The translations under genes and the position numbers were made by a program. A stretch of DNA of 64,000 bases from Methanococcus voltae (GTDB lineage: Archaea > AGJL01 > Methanococci > Methanococcales > Methanococcaceae): the NCBI RefSeq assembly GCF_024807655.1, contig NZ_JANUCR010000001.1, positions 248,001 through 312,000 of the forward strand. The letters are read 5' to 3'. Of this stretch, positions 1 to 10,151 are shown one piece after another (the stretch's first letter is position 1; each line of letters opens with the position of its first letter). A model generated the notes under the pieces. It saw only the letters and a list, made by a program, of their open reading frames with translations. It did not search any database and was not told the DNA's origin.

Positions 1-520
1 TTATAAACATTAAGGTATACTGTTCAGAAAGACCATTTACTATGAAATAGAGGATTGTTATAAGGGAAAGAGTTAAAAACACCACACTATCCAGCAATCT
101 TTCTATCATAACTGTTGAAAAAGAAACGTGATAAGGGATATCTTCAAGTTTTGAAAGATAATAAGCTCGGAAAGGTTCTCCACCCCCCTTCATAGATGGA
201 GTTATATTGTTTATAAATTGCCCCATTAAGACTAAATTAAGCAAATCCGTATATTTTGCGTTATATCCTTTGAGTTTTAGCAAATATTGCCATCTCATTA
301 TAAGCATTAAAATTGCAAAACCATAAACTATGATAGAAATCCCGAATATTTGGAAATTCGTTTTTAATAAAACTTGGTATATATCATCAATACCTATCCA
401 ATTAAATATATATGCCAATATTACAAAACCTAATCCATAAAATACGATATTTTTTACCCATTTTTTGATATTAATTTTTCCTTTGGATTTGAATTTTGGC
501 TCTGGATTCTTTATATTCAT
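1..520 (-). CDS. Flippase-like (lysylphosphatidylglycerol synthase TM region, UPF0104) membrane protein, partial
   Basis: The gene runs off the left edge, so only about the first 173 residues are visible, starting MNIKNPEPKFKSKG at 520. After a basic cytoplasmic N-terminus there are several hydrophobic segments (roughly residues 24-45, 55-78 and 125-150). Between them lies the segment GQFINNITPSMKGGGEPFRA, which resembles the conserved GGEP-R motif of the lysylphosphatidylglycerol synthase transmembrane (flippase-like, UPF0104) family. In archaea such proteins are linked to lipid-linked sugar metabolism, including AglD-type glycosyltransferases. The substrate cannot be told from this fragment. 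It is transcribed leftward, in the same direction as secF-secD but about 500 bases downstream, so it probably has its own promoter. Confidence 0.7.
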   Translation of the reverse strand, partial: MNIKNPEPKFKSKGKINIKKWVKNIVFYGLGFVILAYIFNWIGIDDIYQVLLKTNFQIFGISIIVYGFAILMLIMRWQYLLKLKGYNAKYTDLLNLVLMGQFINNITPSMKGGGEPFRAYYLSKLEDIPYHVSFSTVMIERLLDSVVFLTLSLITILYFIVNGLSEQYTLMFI

Positions 521-1029
521 TTTTTCCCCTTAATTGTAAAATTAACCTATTTTGTATAATATAGGGTTAATTTATAATAATTATATAAATAATCGATAAA
601 TGACTAACAAGTAATCGACAAGTACTGTATCGTATAAATACTGCCCATTATGGCATTATAAAAGTCAACAAAAATTTACATATAATTTTAAATTCCTAAA
701 TTCCTAAATTCTCAAATTCCTAAATTTATATATTTATATAAAAGCTAATTCTTTTCTACTTTTAAGATATTTTTTATAATATATATAATTTGTTTTTATA
801 ATTTAATAATAAGATGAATTAATACATTAGTAATACGAAATAATAGGTTTAAATCGAAAAAATCGTATAGGAATCTTAAATAATTGCTGTTTTAAAAAAG
901 AAATAAATTTAAAGTATTATTTTGCAAAAATATTGATTAATATTAAAAAATTGATTGTTAAAAAATTAAGTATTAAAAAATAAAGTATTAAAAATTAATT
1001 ATGAATATATTATGTAATATTTCAATACA
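521..1029. other. Gene-free AT-rich spacer with a short tandem repeat
   Basis: I see no convincing gene in this 509-base stretch between secD and the flippase-like gene, both leftward. It presumably contains the end of the secD transcript and the promoter of the left-hand gene. At about 689-727 an eight-base unit close to ATTCCTAA recurs three to four times. The rest is low-complexity A/T. Confidence 0.5.
689..727. repeat. Short tandem repeat (ATTCCTAA-like unit)
   Basis: Three to four imperfect copies of an eight-base unit ATTCCTAA lie side by side in the spacer downstream of secD. They are probably a simple-sequence repeat. No hairpin or reading frame goes with them. Confidence 0.6.
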
Positions 1030-2199
1030 TTAATATTTTCTCAACAATTCCCTTATGATTGTTGCAAATGCAGGTCTTGAGATGAATACCCCAAATAAAA
1101 CCCCTGCAATTGTTGTAATTGCAAATCCTTTTAACATACCAATACTCATTAAGAATAATGGAGACATTGCTGCTATTGTAGTTGCTGCTGCACCGAATAT
1201 GATAAAGAATGCTCTTTGAATACTTCTTTTAACCTTTTTAGATTCACCTGCCAAGGTTTCATCAGTTATCACAATTTGGTGGTCAACACTTGTACCCAAA
1301 GTTGCAATAATACCTGCAATAGCTGCTAAATCTAATTTCCAGCCGATTACTGAAGCAAAACCCAAGATAAGGAGTACTTCAGAAGCTCCGGTTATTAAGA
1401 TAGGAAGAACTATTTTAGGTGTTTTATATCTAATTCCGATTACAAGAGCTACTGCCAAAAATGCAATAATACCTGCAATCATTGAACTTTTTATGAATTC
1501 CTGACCTAATGTAGGAGATATTGAGTTAATATATGCAATATTAACTTTTACAGGTAATGAACCAGATTTTAAAGCGGTATATATTGCCCAAGCTTCTGTT
1601 TCATCTTCTTCCGTAGGATTACTACCTGCTACAGTAATTACCTGGTCAGGATGTGATTTTCCATCTGCCAAATCTGGCGAAAGTACTGGATTACTTATTA
1701 ATTTATCATCCAAATAAAGATTTACGGTATAACCGCCTTTTCCATATGAAACATTTGCAAATTTAGCTGCGCCGTCAGTGGATAATTTAAAGCTTACCCC
1801 ATAACCTGCTGCAGTTAATCCTGGTTCCTCAACGTATTCAACGTCTTTACCAGTGTATGCCGTTGTATTGGATATTTCAGCATAAAATACCCCTTGTTGT
1901 GCGATAACTTTTTCTATACGTTCCAGGTCCGCACTTTCAGGTATTTCGATGGCTATTTCGTCATTACCCCGTGCATAAACCTTCACATCACTTAAACCAT
2001 TTGTATTCAATCTACTGGTTAAAATCTCGGTAATGACAGCCATTTCCTCGTCATCAACTGTTTCTTCGGTTTGTAGTACTATGGTAGACCCACCACTTAA
2101 ATCTACTCCAAAAGATATTCCATTGAATACGATGGTTAATATAGAAGCCAAAACACACACCAATAGGAATAAAACCTTTTTATCTTTTAATAATTTCAT
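1030..2199 (-). CDS. secD: Protein-export membrane protein SecD
   Basis: SecD works with SecF at the Sec translocon and supports late steps of protein translocation across the cytoplasmic membrane. The 389-residue product has one N-terminal membrane segment (about 8-25), then the SecD D1-type motif GVDLSGGSTIVLQ, a large external domain to about residue 220, and five C-terminal membrane segments. The motif GTSVDHQIVITDE lies in the conserved TM4 region of the RND-like fold. The length is typical of archaeal SecD, which is shorter than the bacterial protein. I place the start at the ATG at 2199, after GAGGGAT. An in-frame TTG at 2211 would add four residues but overlaps that ribosome-binding site. 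It follows secF by about 215 bases. Confidence 0.93.
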   Translation of the reverse strand: MKLLKDKKVLFLLVCVLASILTIVFNGISFGVDLSGGSTIVLQTEETVDDEEMAVITEILTSRLNTNGLSDVKVYARGNDEIAIEIPESADLERIEKVIAQQGVFYAEISNTTAYTGKDVEYVEEPGLTAAGYGVSFKLSTDGAAKFANVSYGKGGYTVNLYLDDKLISNPVLSPDLADGKSHPDQVITVAGSNPTEEDETEAWAIYTALKSGSLPVKVNIAYINSISPTLGQEFIKSSMIAGIIAFLAVALVIGIRYKTPKIVLPILITGASEVLLILGFASVIGWKLDLAAIAGIIATLGTSVDHQIVITDETLAGESKKVKRSIQRAFFIIFGAAATTIAAMSPLFLMSIGMLKGFAITTIAGVLFGVFISRPAFATIIRELLRKY

Positions 2200-2416
2200 A
2201 ATATCCCTCAATTAAATTAACTAAACTTAAATAAACCCAATTAAGTTGGTAATCTTAATTAAAATTATAGTTTTATTAATTTAATTTAATTTTGGTATTG
2301 TATTATCTAATTATTTGCATATTTATTAAATTATTTTTTTATTTTTTATTTTTTATTTTTTTTAGTTATTTGAGTTATTTGAGTTATTTGTTATATAATT
2401 ATACATTAGTTATACA

Positions 2417-3262
2417 TTATTTAGATTTTTTAAGTTCTGTAACGTAATATCTCAATATTCCCACGTTTGTTATCCACGTTAACATTAAATCCGCTATTAA
2501 ACCAATTAATAAAACTACAGAAATGTCCTTTAACATTTCAGCTGCCGGAACTATGTATGAAACTACGAAGTATAATACGGCCATTGCCACAATTGTAGTA
2601 ATAGACATTGTCATTCCTGTTTTCATTGATTGATTAATTCTACCTTCAAGAGTGTCCGATTTTCTCTTTAAAACTCTTGTAGTTAACATAATGTCCGTAT
2701 CGACACTATAACCGATTAACATTAATAATGCTGCTATTGTAGATGTTGAAATAGGTATTCCGAATATGCTCATTCCACCGATTGCAATTGCGATATCTGA
2801 TGCTGCTGCCAAAATAACCGCAAAACTTGGTACTGGTGTTCTAAAGATTACATAAACTACGATTGCCATAAATAAGAACGCAAATCCAACTGCTAATGCA
2901 CCTTGTTCCCAGAATTTACTACTTAATGTAGAACCAATTTGCTTTTCGGTATATTGTAAGTTTGATAAATCGTCCGTATTTAAAGCTGTTGCCAGTGAAG
3001 TTCTTAATTGATTAATATCAACGCCTGTTCCCGCTTTTATATCCAAATATTCTGCAGAGGAAGACTTTGATATTTTAAAATCCACGTTCGGATATTGTTT
3101 TTCTAATGAACTATAGTCAAAGTTATTAGGTACTATTACAGTTATTTCAGTACCTCCGCTAACGTCAATGCTCTGATTTAGACCATTTACGGAAACGAAA
3201 ACCACTGATAAGAGTGCTAAAATTACCGGAATAACTGTTAACACTTTATAATTCTTGTACAT
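2417..3262 (-). CDS. secF: Protein-export membrane protein SecF
   Basis: SecF is the partner of SecD in the membrane complex that assists Sec-dependent export. The 281-residue product begins with a membrane segment (about 9-27) followed by the SecF signature IDVSGGTEITV. It then has an external domain to about 115 and five more membrane segments. LIGYSVDTDIMLTTRVLKR is the conserved TM4 motif. The start ATG at 3262 follows a strong GGAGGGTG ribosome-binding site. It lies upstream of secD on the same strand, so the two are likely co-transcribed in the order secF-secD despite an AT-rich gap of about 215 bases. Confidence 0.93.
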   Translation of the reverse strand: MYKNYKVLTVIPVILALLSVVFVSVNGLNQSIDVSGGTEITVIVPNNFDYSSLEKQYPNVDFKISKSSSAEYLDIKAGTGVDINQLRTSLATALNTDDLSNLQYTEKQIGSTLSSKFWEQGALAVGFAFLFMAIVVYVIFRTPVPSFAVILAAASDIAIAIGGMSIFGIPISTSTIAALLMLIGYSVDTDIMLTTRVLKRKSDTLEGRINQSMKTGMTMSITTIVAMAVLYFVVSYIVPAAEMLKDISVVLLIGLIADLMLTWITNVGILRYYVTELKKSK

Positions 3263-3601
3263 AATGCACCCTCCGAATTTTAAAAATTCTGATAAGTGAT
3301 AATTGAGATGTATATTATTTAAATATATATGAATAAATTTCAGATGAATAATAATATTATATGACTGTATAAATATATGATTTAATATATGAGTTTAAAT
3401 AATTAGTATCCACCATATTAATACGTATATTCATTATAACTTGTAATAAAATATATAATTATTTATTACATTCGGGAAAATCATTGTTTTAGATTATTGA
3501 TTTATATACAATATTTAAATAAAATCTATATATTAGGAATTACGATATATTTATAAATTGATTTTAAATTGATTTTAAATTGATTTTAATTAGGTGCGAT
3601 T
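3263..3601. other. Divergent promoter region secF / pmbA-like gene
   Basis: This 339-base AT-rich spacer separates two divergent genes and must hold both promoters. Several TATA-like tracts are visible, for example around 3316-3330 and 3545-3555. I cannot assign transcription starts. No RNA gene or reading frame is apparent. Confidence 0.4.
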
Positions 3602-4927
3602 ATGGAAAAACTTGATAATATGAATTTTTGTAAAAATTTCAATGACATTGATAATACAATCGATAAGATATTAAATATTGCTGAAAAAGAAGGATATGAA
3701 GCTGATATCTATATATCTAAAGATGATGACTTTAGTGCCGAATTAGAAGGCAAACACTTGGATAATGTAGAAACCTCCGATAGTTTTGGTATGGGGGTGC
3801 GTGTAATTAAAGATGGTAAAGTAGGTCTTGCATACAGCACCGTCCAAAGTCCCGAAATTATATATAAAGCTATGGCTAACCTTGTAAAAGATAAATACAC
3901 GGAAATACCATCACCTCAAAAATATAAAACCCCAAAAGGTATTTTCTTTAAGGAATTAAGAGAAATTAACCAGTCTAAAATTCTTGAAGATGTATTTTAT
4001 ATGGCTGAAGAATTGGAAAAAAATAACATTACTGCAGTAGGCGGGGGAGTTTCTACAAGTTATGGATATAGTAGACTTATAAATACGAACGGTATTGATG
4101 TAGAAGAAGAAGGAACTTATTATTCTGCATCTATTTCGGGAATAAAAGATGGAGAAACTGCTTACGAATATCTTACCAAAAACAATATGTTTAATGTAGA
4201 TATTATTTCTGATTATGTGATTAATATCCTCAAAAACACCCAATCAATTAAAGAAAGCTTTGAAGGTAATATCGTTCTTAGTCCTCGTGCTTTATACTCG
4301 TTATTAGCGTATACGTTGATACCCGCATTTAACGCTGAAAGTGTACAAAGAAACAGGTCAATGTTAGCGGGAAAAATCGGAGAAAAGATATTTGGGGAAA
4401 ATATATCTATTTATGATGATAGTACGCTTGATAATGCACTTTACTCTTCAAAAACTGATGATGAAGGTATTCCAAGTCAAAGAACGGTTTTAGTAGAAGA
4501 TGGAATTTTAAAAAACTATTTATATGATATTAAAAGAGCAAATATTGAAAATGAATCTAAAAAAGATGAAAAAGAGCGTGTAAAAACTACAGGCAATGCT
4601 TCAAGAGGTTATTCAAGCCTACCAAGTATTTCAAGCTCCAATATCATAATTAATCCGGTTGAAAAGATTGAAGAATTAGATAAATACCTATATGTAAATT
4701 CATTAATCGGTACACATACCTCAAACCCAATTACTGGCGACTTTTCCGTAGAAATTAGCAATAGCTATATTGTAAATAAAGGGGACAAAACACCAGTTAA
4801 AAAGGGTATGCTCTCAGGAAATATATTTGAAATATTAAAAGAGGCCGTTCCATTAGATAATGTGGAACAGAGGGGTAAATTAATAGCTCCAGCTCTTAAA
4901 TTTAATGGAAAAACAATTATAGAATAA
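3602..4927 (+). CDS. TldD/PmbA family protein (PmbA/TldE-like)
   Basis: TldD/PmbA proteins form heterodimeric metalloproteases; in bacteria TldD-TldE matures peptides such as microcin B17. The 441-residue product has the family layout: an N-terminal domain (about 15-150) with GMGVRVIKDGKVGLAYS, and a C-terminal domain ending in GDFSVEISNSYIVNKGDKTP and SGNIFEILKE. I find no HExxxH zinc site, which favours the non-catalytic PmbA/TldE partner over TldD. No tldD neighbour lies in the window, so its catalytic partner must be encoded elsewhere. ATG at 3602 follows AGGTGCGAT. The archaeal substrate is unknown. Confidence 0.85.
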   Translation: MEKLDNMNFCKNFNDIDNTIDKILNIAEKEGYEADIYISKDDDFSAELEGKHLDNVETSDSFGMGVRVIKDGKVGLAYSTVQSPEIIYKAMANLVKDKYTEIPSPQKYKTPKGIFFKELREINQSKILEDVFYMAEELEKNNITAVGGGVSTSYGYSRLINTNGIDVEEEGTYYSASISGIKDGETAYEYLTKNNMFNVDIISDYVINILKNTQSIKESFEGNIVLSPRALYSLLAYTLIPAFNAESVQRNRSMLAGKIGEKIFGENISIYDDSTLDNALYSSKTDDEGIPSQRTVLVEDGILKNYLYDIKRANIENESKKDEKERVKTTGNASRGYSSLPSISSSNIIINPVEKIEELDKYLYVNSLIGTHTSNPITGDFSVEISNSYIVNKGDKTPVKKGMLSGNIFEILKEAVPLDNVEQRGKLIAPALKFNGKTIIE

Positions 4928-5019
4928 AATAATAATATAAAATAATAAAATAATTTTTTTAGTTTTAATTTAGTTTTAATAATTATTTTAAAAAATAAAT
5001 ATTTTTAAAATTATATTTA

Positions 5020-6267
5020 TTAGAATACAAATTCAACGTCAGATAATCTTCTTTTTACTTCATTTAAGATTTCATCTTCTTTCTTTTCCGAAAGTTTGCC
5101 ATCTTCAAAAGCACTGAAACAAGCTGCCATTCTTATGTAGTTTCCTACGTCATCCCAGGGTACTGTTGAGATTAATTTTTCTTTAATGAGATATTGTGAA
5201 AATTCTTCCGCATTTGCAAATTTAGCACCGTCCTTTGTTCCAATTGGTGCTTTTACGTATAAATAGAAAGTTCCACCAGGCATTTGTGCATTGAAACCTA
5301 ATTCTTTTAACATATTTACCATTTTTTGGAGTCTTCTTTCATATTTAGCTCTTGTAGCTTCCGTAATTTCAGGATGTCTTAAACAGTAAATACCTGCTTT
5401 TTGAATAGGTATAAATTGACCGCTATCGTAATTATCCTTAACAGCTGCAAAACCCCTTACAATTAACTCATTACCTACTACGAAAGCTAATCTCCATCCT
5501 GTCATATTGTAAGCTTTTGAAAAACTGTGTATTTCTACACCAACGTCTTTAGCCCCTTCAACTGATAAAAATGAAAGAGGTTTCTCGCCGTATGTTAATG
5601 CTGCATATGCTGCATCTTGTACAATTAAAATGTTATTTTCTTTTGCAAATTCAATTGCTTCTTTGTAAAATTCAACTGTTGCTTGTGCACCTGTTGGGTT
5701 ATTTGGATAGTTTAAGTATAAAATCTTAGCTTTTTGCTTTATATCATCAGGTATACTTTTTAAATCAGGTAAAAATCCGTTTTCTTCTTTTAACTCTAAG
5801 TTGTAAACTTCTCCGCCATACCATTTTGTGTGTGTTGCTGTCACAGGGTAGCCCGGAGTAGTCATTAATGTAATATCCCCTGGATTAATAAATACCGATG
5901 TAATATAAGCCAAAGCTGGTTTTGAACCTATTGAATGGATTACTTCAGTTTCTGGGTTTATACCTTTTACACCGAATACCTTTTCCATATATATTGGTAT
6001 TTCATCTTTTAAAGCTTGCGTACCGTTATCAGAGTATCCCCTGTTTTCAGGTTTTTTTGCCTCTTCATAAAGAGTTTCGACTACTTTTGCATCTGCCATT
6101 TCGTCTGGCTCCCCTACGCCCATATCGATTAATTCAATGTTTGGGTATTTCTTTTTAGCTTCATTCTTTGCTCTTTTGATTTTTTCGAATTTGTAAATTA
6201 CATCTTCTTTTCCAAAGTTATTGCCACCGATTCTGTCTGCAAAAAGATTTTGAATATAACTTTCCAT
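5020..6267 (-). CDS. dapL: LL-diaminopimelate aminotransferase
   Basis: DapL converts tetrahydrodipicolinate directly to LL-diaminopimelate with glutamate as amino donor, short-cutting the succinylase or acetylase routes to lysine. The 415-residue product is a class I/II PLP aminotransferase. It has YSDNGTQALKDEIP near the N-terminus, NYPNNPTGA in the cofactor region, and the Schiff-base lysine in SFSKAYNMTGWR. The methanococcal enzyme belongs to the second DapL subgroup, from knowledge of the family. I start at the ATG at 6267, preceded by GGTG with good spacing, rather than at 6297. It converges on the pmbA-like gene and lies downstream of pheA on the same strand. Confidence 0.88.
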   Translation of the reverse strand: MESYIQNLFADRIGGNNFGKEDVIYKFEKIKRAKNEAKKKYPNIELIDMGVGEPDEMADAKVVETLYEEAKKPENRGYSDNGTQALKDEIPIYMEKVFGVKGINPETEVIHSIGSKPALAYITSVFINPGDITLMTTPGYPVTATHTKWYGGEVYNLELKEENGFLPDLKSIPDDIKQKAKILYLNYPNNPTGAQATVEFYKEAIEFAKENNILIVQDAAYAALTYGEKPLSFLSVEGAKDVGVEIHSFSKAYNMTGWRLAFVVGNELIVRGFAAVKDNYDSGQFIPIQKAGIYCLRHPEITEATRAKYERRLQKMVNMLKELGFNAQMPGGTFYLYVKAPIGTKDGAKFANAEEFSQYLIKEKLISTVPWDDVGNYIRMAACFSAFEDGKLSEKKEDEILNEVKRRLSDVEFVF

Positions 6268-6400
6268 TTTAACACCAATAAGTTGTTTTTTATACATACT
6301 TAGTTATCCTATATAAAATATAGGGATAAATTTAAAATAATGAATTTATAAAAAAAATAACCTAAAAAAATATAAAAAATTAAAAAATAAGCGTTATAAA

Positions 6401-7267
6401 TTATAAAACAAAATAAGTACCTAAATATATTAATTTAGAAACCCATTTTTCCAATTTATTAAATAATTCATCCATATTTTCATAATATTCAAAATCCATA
6501 TAAAATACATAAGTTCCTAATTTTGTTTTAGAAGGTCTGGATTCAATCCTTGATAAATCAATATTGAGCTTTTTAAATTCCCCCAATACATCATATAAAC
6601 TTCCTGCCCTATTTTCCTTTAATTCCAATATTACTGTGGATTTTACTTTATTTAAATCATCTATTCCAAAGTTAATATCTTTTATATACTCTTTATTTTG
6701 CTTTTTTGAAATTAATAAAAACCTTGTTTGATTATTTTTATAATCCTGTATATTTTTATCGAGTATATTTAAGTCATACAATTCTGCATTAGCATCTGAA
6801 CAAATTGCCGCAATTTCGTTGTTCTTTCTTTCTGCAACCGTTTTTGCTGAAAGTGCAGTACTTTCCATTGTTTGAGTCGCCCAGTGATTAGAATTAATAT
6901 AATTTCTACATTGTGCAAGTGCTTGAGGATGGGATAAAACTCTTTTTATGGTTTTTTTGTCATTTGATACCGAAATTAAAGCGTGTTCTATGCTTATGTC
7001 TATTTCTGCGAGTATTTTAACGTTTGTTTCCATTAACAAATCCTGGGTTAATGTCACAGAGCCCTCTATGGAATTCTCAGAAGGTACTACGCCATAAACC
7101 ATTGATTCGGAATTGCAATCAATTGAATTGTCGATTTTTTCAAGTTTTTCAAATATTTCATTTATTGAATTACAATAAACTATCTCTTCAGAATTTTTTA
7201 GATGTTCTGCAAATAATTTAGCTGCTTTTTCGCTATAACTACCCACAGGTCCAAGACAATAAATCAT
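6401..7267 (-). CDS. pheA: Prephenate dehydratase
   Basis: This enzyme decarboxylates and dehydrates prephenate to phenylpyruvate, the penultimate step to phenylalanine. The 288-residue product has the catalytic dehydratase domain (about 1-190) with GPVGSYSEKAAKLF and PSENSIEGSV. A C-terminal ACT domain follows (about 210-280), including RAGSLYDVLGEFKK and the phenylalanine-binding ESRPSK motif, so feedback inhibition by phenylalanine is expected. No chorismate mutase domain is fused. ATG at 7267 follows GGTGAT. It is about 130 bases upstream of dapL in the same direction. Confidence 0.93.
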   Translation of the reverse strand: MIYCLGPVGSYSEKAAKLFAEHLKNSEEIVYCNSINEIFEKLEKIDNSIDCNSESMVYGVVPSENSIEGSVTLTQDLLMETNVKILAEIDISIEHALISVSNDKKTIKRVLSHPQALAQCRNYINSNHWATQTMESTALSAKTVAERKNNEIAAICSDANAELYDLNILDKNIQDYKNNQTRFLLISKKQNKEYIKDINFGIDDLNKVKSTVILELKENRAGSLYDVLGEFKKLNIDLSRIESRPSKTKLGTYVFYMDFEYYENMDELFNKLEKWVSKLIYLGTYFVL

Positions 7268-7322
7268 ATTATCACCTATATCATTATTTAGGTAATCTTT
7301 TTTAATCTTTAAGTTTTAATTT

Positions 7323-8189
7323 TTAATTTTTAATTTTTTTATATTTTTTAATTTGAACCATTAAGAATTGACCTTTTGATTTTAATTTTGACTTTGATAT
7401 TTTCTTATTATACTTTAATGATAATTTAAGTATTTTATCCAATAAAAAATTTGGTAAAATCTTAAAAATGGGATGAACAAAATAAAACGTCTCAAAATGT
7501 TCAATTTTTAAATTTGACGAATTATTATTATTATTTTTATTAGTATTTTTATTAGTATTATTATTATTTTTATTAGTATTATTAGTATTATTAGTATTAT
7601 TATTGTTTTCATTATATTTCGTTATATAATTATTAAAAGTTTCCAAATTTAAAAGATTATGCTCGATTTTCCAATCAGTGAAAACATCCTCATTAAAAAA
7701 GGAATCTTTATTTACTACAATTAAAACTATGGTACCATCGTCTTTTAATACTCTTGTTAATTCATTCATTGCTTTTGTTATATTTACATGCTCTAAAACA
7801 TTTATACATAAAATGGTGCTTGCAAAATTATCTTTTAAAGGCAAATTTTCTATATTTGCACATAATAATTTATCAGAGCTAATTTTTGTATTATTTTTAA
7901 AAATATCGAGTAAATTTTGCGAAAAATCTATGTAAATTGTATCTAAATCTTTTGTAAGATTATAAAAAGAGCCATATCCACATCCACAATCAACAACTGG
8001 CTCTTTTAACTTTAAAGTACCATTTTTCTTATTTTCATCAAAAATATTAAAAATAAGGTCTTCTTCGTGTTTCATTATATTTTTTACATAATTTGGATAA
8101 TTTTCAACTTTCCAATTATCATAAAAATCTTTTACTCTAAAATTAGTTTCTTTTTTAGATAACTTCTTAGTTTGGTCTTTAATAGTCAT
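7323..8189 (-). CDS. Class I SAM-dependent methyltransferase with poly-Asn insertion
   Basis: The 288-residue product has the SAM-binding motif I VVDCGCGYGSF (about residues 65-75) and a post-motif ILCINVLEHV of the Methyltransf_11 type. The methyl acceptor cannot be inferred. Around residues 190-230 the protein is interrupted by a run of Asn and Thr/Lys encoded by ATT/AGT/TTT trinucleotide repeats. This is probably a disordered loop produced by repeat expansion. A basic C-terminal segment follows. ATG at 8189 follows a weak GTGAG. It ends about 55 bases before pheA, so the two may be co-transcribed. Confidence 0.75.
   Translation of the reverse strand: MTIKDQTKKLSKKETNFRVKDFYDNWKVENYPNYVKNIMKHEEDLIFNIFDENKKNGTLKLKEPVVDCGCGYGSFYNLTKDLDTIYIDFSQNLLDIFKNNTKISSDKLLCANIENLPLKDNFASTILCINVLEHVNITKAMNELTRVLKDDGTIVLIVVNKDSFFNEDVFTDWKIEHNLLNLETFNNYITKYNENNNNTNNTNNTNKNNNNTNKNTNKNNNNNSSNLKIEHFETFYFVHPIFKILPNFLLDKILKLSLKYNKKISKSKLKSKGQFLMVQIKKYKKIKN
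7519..7606. repeat. Coding (ATT)n-type trinucleotide repeat
   Basis: Clustered ATT, AGT and TTT triplets run through the methyltransferase gene in frame and encode an Asn-rich stretch on the minus strand. The tract length is a multiple of three and keeps the frame open, as expected for a tolerated coding microsatellite. Confidence 0.85.
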
Positions 8190-8291
8190 AATCTCACAAA
8201 TATTTAGTAATAAAATTAAAAAGAATTTATTATTTTTATTGATATTAAAATAAAATTAAGTGGGCAGTGGTTTCCCAATATTATAGTTTAA

Positions 8292-8588
8292 TTAAATTAC
8301 TTCACATTTTAAACCATACACTATTGTATCCTGAGGAAATAAATCTTTAATTTTAATAATTATTTCATCCCTATTTTCATCGGTTATTTTTTCATCTTCA
8401 TTCAATTCTTTATCCAATGAAAAACCAGTTCTATGATAGTATGTATTTTCCATAATCATTGCCACTTCGGGAAATTCTATAGAAACAACTCGTGAATCTT
8501 CGCCCAATATATTTACAATACCTTTTAATATATTTTCAAAATCGATTACTTCTTTGTTGTAAAAAACACCATCAACCATTAATTTCAT
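8292..8588 (-). CDS. Small conserved-looking protein of unknown function
   Basis: The 98-residue product is acidic, without membrane segments or cysteine clusters. It alternates likely beta and helical segments (MKLMVDGVFYNKEVIDFENI at the start, a charged middle near residues 58-75). I do not recognise the family. ATG at 8588 is preceded by GGTGATT, a good ribosome-binding site, and codon use matches neighbouring genes, so it is likely real. It sits about 100 bases upstream of the methyltransferase gene on the same strand and could share a transcript. Confidence 0.6.
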   Translation of the reverse strand: MKLMVDGVFYNKEVIDFENILKGIVNILGEDSRVVSIEFPEVAMIMENTYYHRTGFSLDKELNEDEKITDENRDEIIIKIKDLFPQDTIVYGLKCEVI

Positions 8589-8872
8589 AAAATCACCAAA
8601 ATTTAGATAGTTTAAAGGTATATTAATTCAATTAATATTTTTATACAGTTAATTTAAAAATTATATTTGAGTAAATTAATAATAACGTACAAATAAGTAT
8701 TAAAATTAAAAAATAAAGCATTATTTTGAAAATTTTATATATTATATCTCATATATTATATAATATGGCATATAATATGGCATACTTCAAAATATATATC
8801 ATATTCCTCTTTTATACATTCTATTGTATACTACAAATTATAACATATAATATAAATATTTATCAATTTTTT

Positions 8873-9856
8873 TTAACATCCACAAATATATTCTTTCTCA
8901 AAGTCATACAATAATTCTTTATCATTCTTATCATTTGTGATATAATACTTTTTATCTGCTTTAACCTCACCACAAACTTCTGCTGTGATATTTACATCTT
9001 CTAACGTCTTTTTTAGTGCATTTACATTATTTTCGCTTGTAGTAAATACAAAAGCACTTCCTGGATATATATTTAACCATTGCGACATTGGAATATCATC
9101 ACTTTTTGGTATTTTATCTACATTAACCACTGCACCTTTTCTCGAAACTTCTAATAGCATTCCAAGAGTTCCCAAAGCTCCAGGATTACTAATATCTTTA
9201 CAAGCGTTTGCAAGCTTATTCTCCCCTATGTCGACTAAAGATTTTAATTGAGACCTTACAAGCCTTTTAGATTTCATTGAAGTTGTATCCCAGTTTAAAG
9301 AAAAATCATCGTGTGCTTTCCCATCAATATCGTAGGCAAAAACTATTTTATCGCCTGCTTTAGCTGAATCACTTCTTAAAACGGAATCTTTCCTAACTGT
9401 ACCCGTTATTGAAACGTCTAAAACGTTGCATTGTGCGTCAGGGTGTGTATGTCCCCCAACTACGGGAATTCCAAATTTTTTAACGCCGTCCTTTAAACCT
9501 TTTAATAAATCTTTTCCCATTTCTAAGTTTTTTATACCAATTATATTTGTCATCCCGATTGATTTACCACCCATTGCTGCGATATCGTTTGCATTCACCA
9601 ATACAGAACAATAACCTGCCCAGTAGGGATTTTTTTCCAATAATTTACCCCATATTCCATCTGCGGCCAAAAGGATTGCATTTTCGTCATCATAACCGAT
9701 AATTGCTGCGTCATCACCAAAGTCTGATATAATTTCAAAATCATAATCACATTCTTCTGCGTTGAATTTAAAATTATTCACTACATTTTTTATTTCCTTT
9801 TTACGAGTCACCCCGTCAAAAGTTTTTACTAAATTAACTACGCTCTTTAAATCCAT
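8873..9856 (-). CDS. AIR synthase/ThiL-related protein, probable methanogenesis marker protein 2
   Basis: The 327-residue product has the PurM/ThiL/SelD superfamily fold. The N-terminal half carries DFGDDAAIIGYDDENAILLA and the nucleotide-site motif VNANDIAAMGG. GGHTHPDAQ follows, and a C-terminal domain ends in CGC. Overall it matches, from memory, the AIR-synthase-like family called methanogenesis marker 2, which occurs in methanogens with unknown function. These folds bind ATP and make acyl-phosphate-like or phosphorylated intermediates, so an ATP-dependent biosynthetic step is likely. ATG at 9856 has no strong ribosome-binding site. It is not ThiL itself as far as I can judge. Confidence 0.75.
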   Translation of the reverse strand: MDLKSVVNLVKTFDGVTRKKEIKNVVNNFKFNAEECDYDFEIISDFGDDAAIIGYDDENAILLAADGIWGKLLEKNPYWAGYCSVLVNANDIAAMGGKSIGMTNIIGIKNLEMGKDLLKGLKDGVKKFGIPVVGGHTHPDAQCNVLDVSITGTVRKDSVLRSDSAKAGDKIVFAYDIDGKAHDDFSLNWDTTSMKSKRLVRSQLKSLVDIGENKLANACKDISNPGALGTLGMLLEVSRKGAVVNVDKIPKSDDIPMSQWLNIYPGSAFVFTTSENNVNALKKTLEDVNITAEVCGEVKADKKYYITNDKNDKELLYDFEKEYICGC

Positions 9857-10151
9857 ATAAAATCGCCTAATATTGTTTAATATATAGTAATAGATGAGAT
9901 ATATTAATTTTAAACTGTTAAATTTAAAATATAATCATAAAATATAATTTAATGTTTTATTTAATATTCTTTTTTTCTTATTATTTATTAAGCTATTGAT
10001 TTAAATAATAATCAAAAATTTGAGAATAAGATAGATTATATAAGATAAATTAAATTATTGAAAAATTTAATAGTTTAAAAAATAAATAATGATAAGTTAT
10101 TATTTTACTTTTATATTTTATATATACATTATTTTATTATTAGTATTGGCA

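Noticed and set aside
8726-8914. 62-residue reading frame on the plus strand
   Set aside because: It is built mainly of ATA/TAT repeats, overlaps the end of the marker 2-like gene and has no ribosome-binding site.
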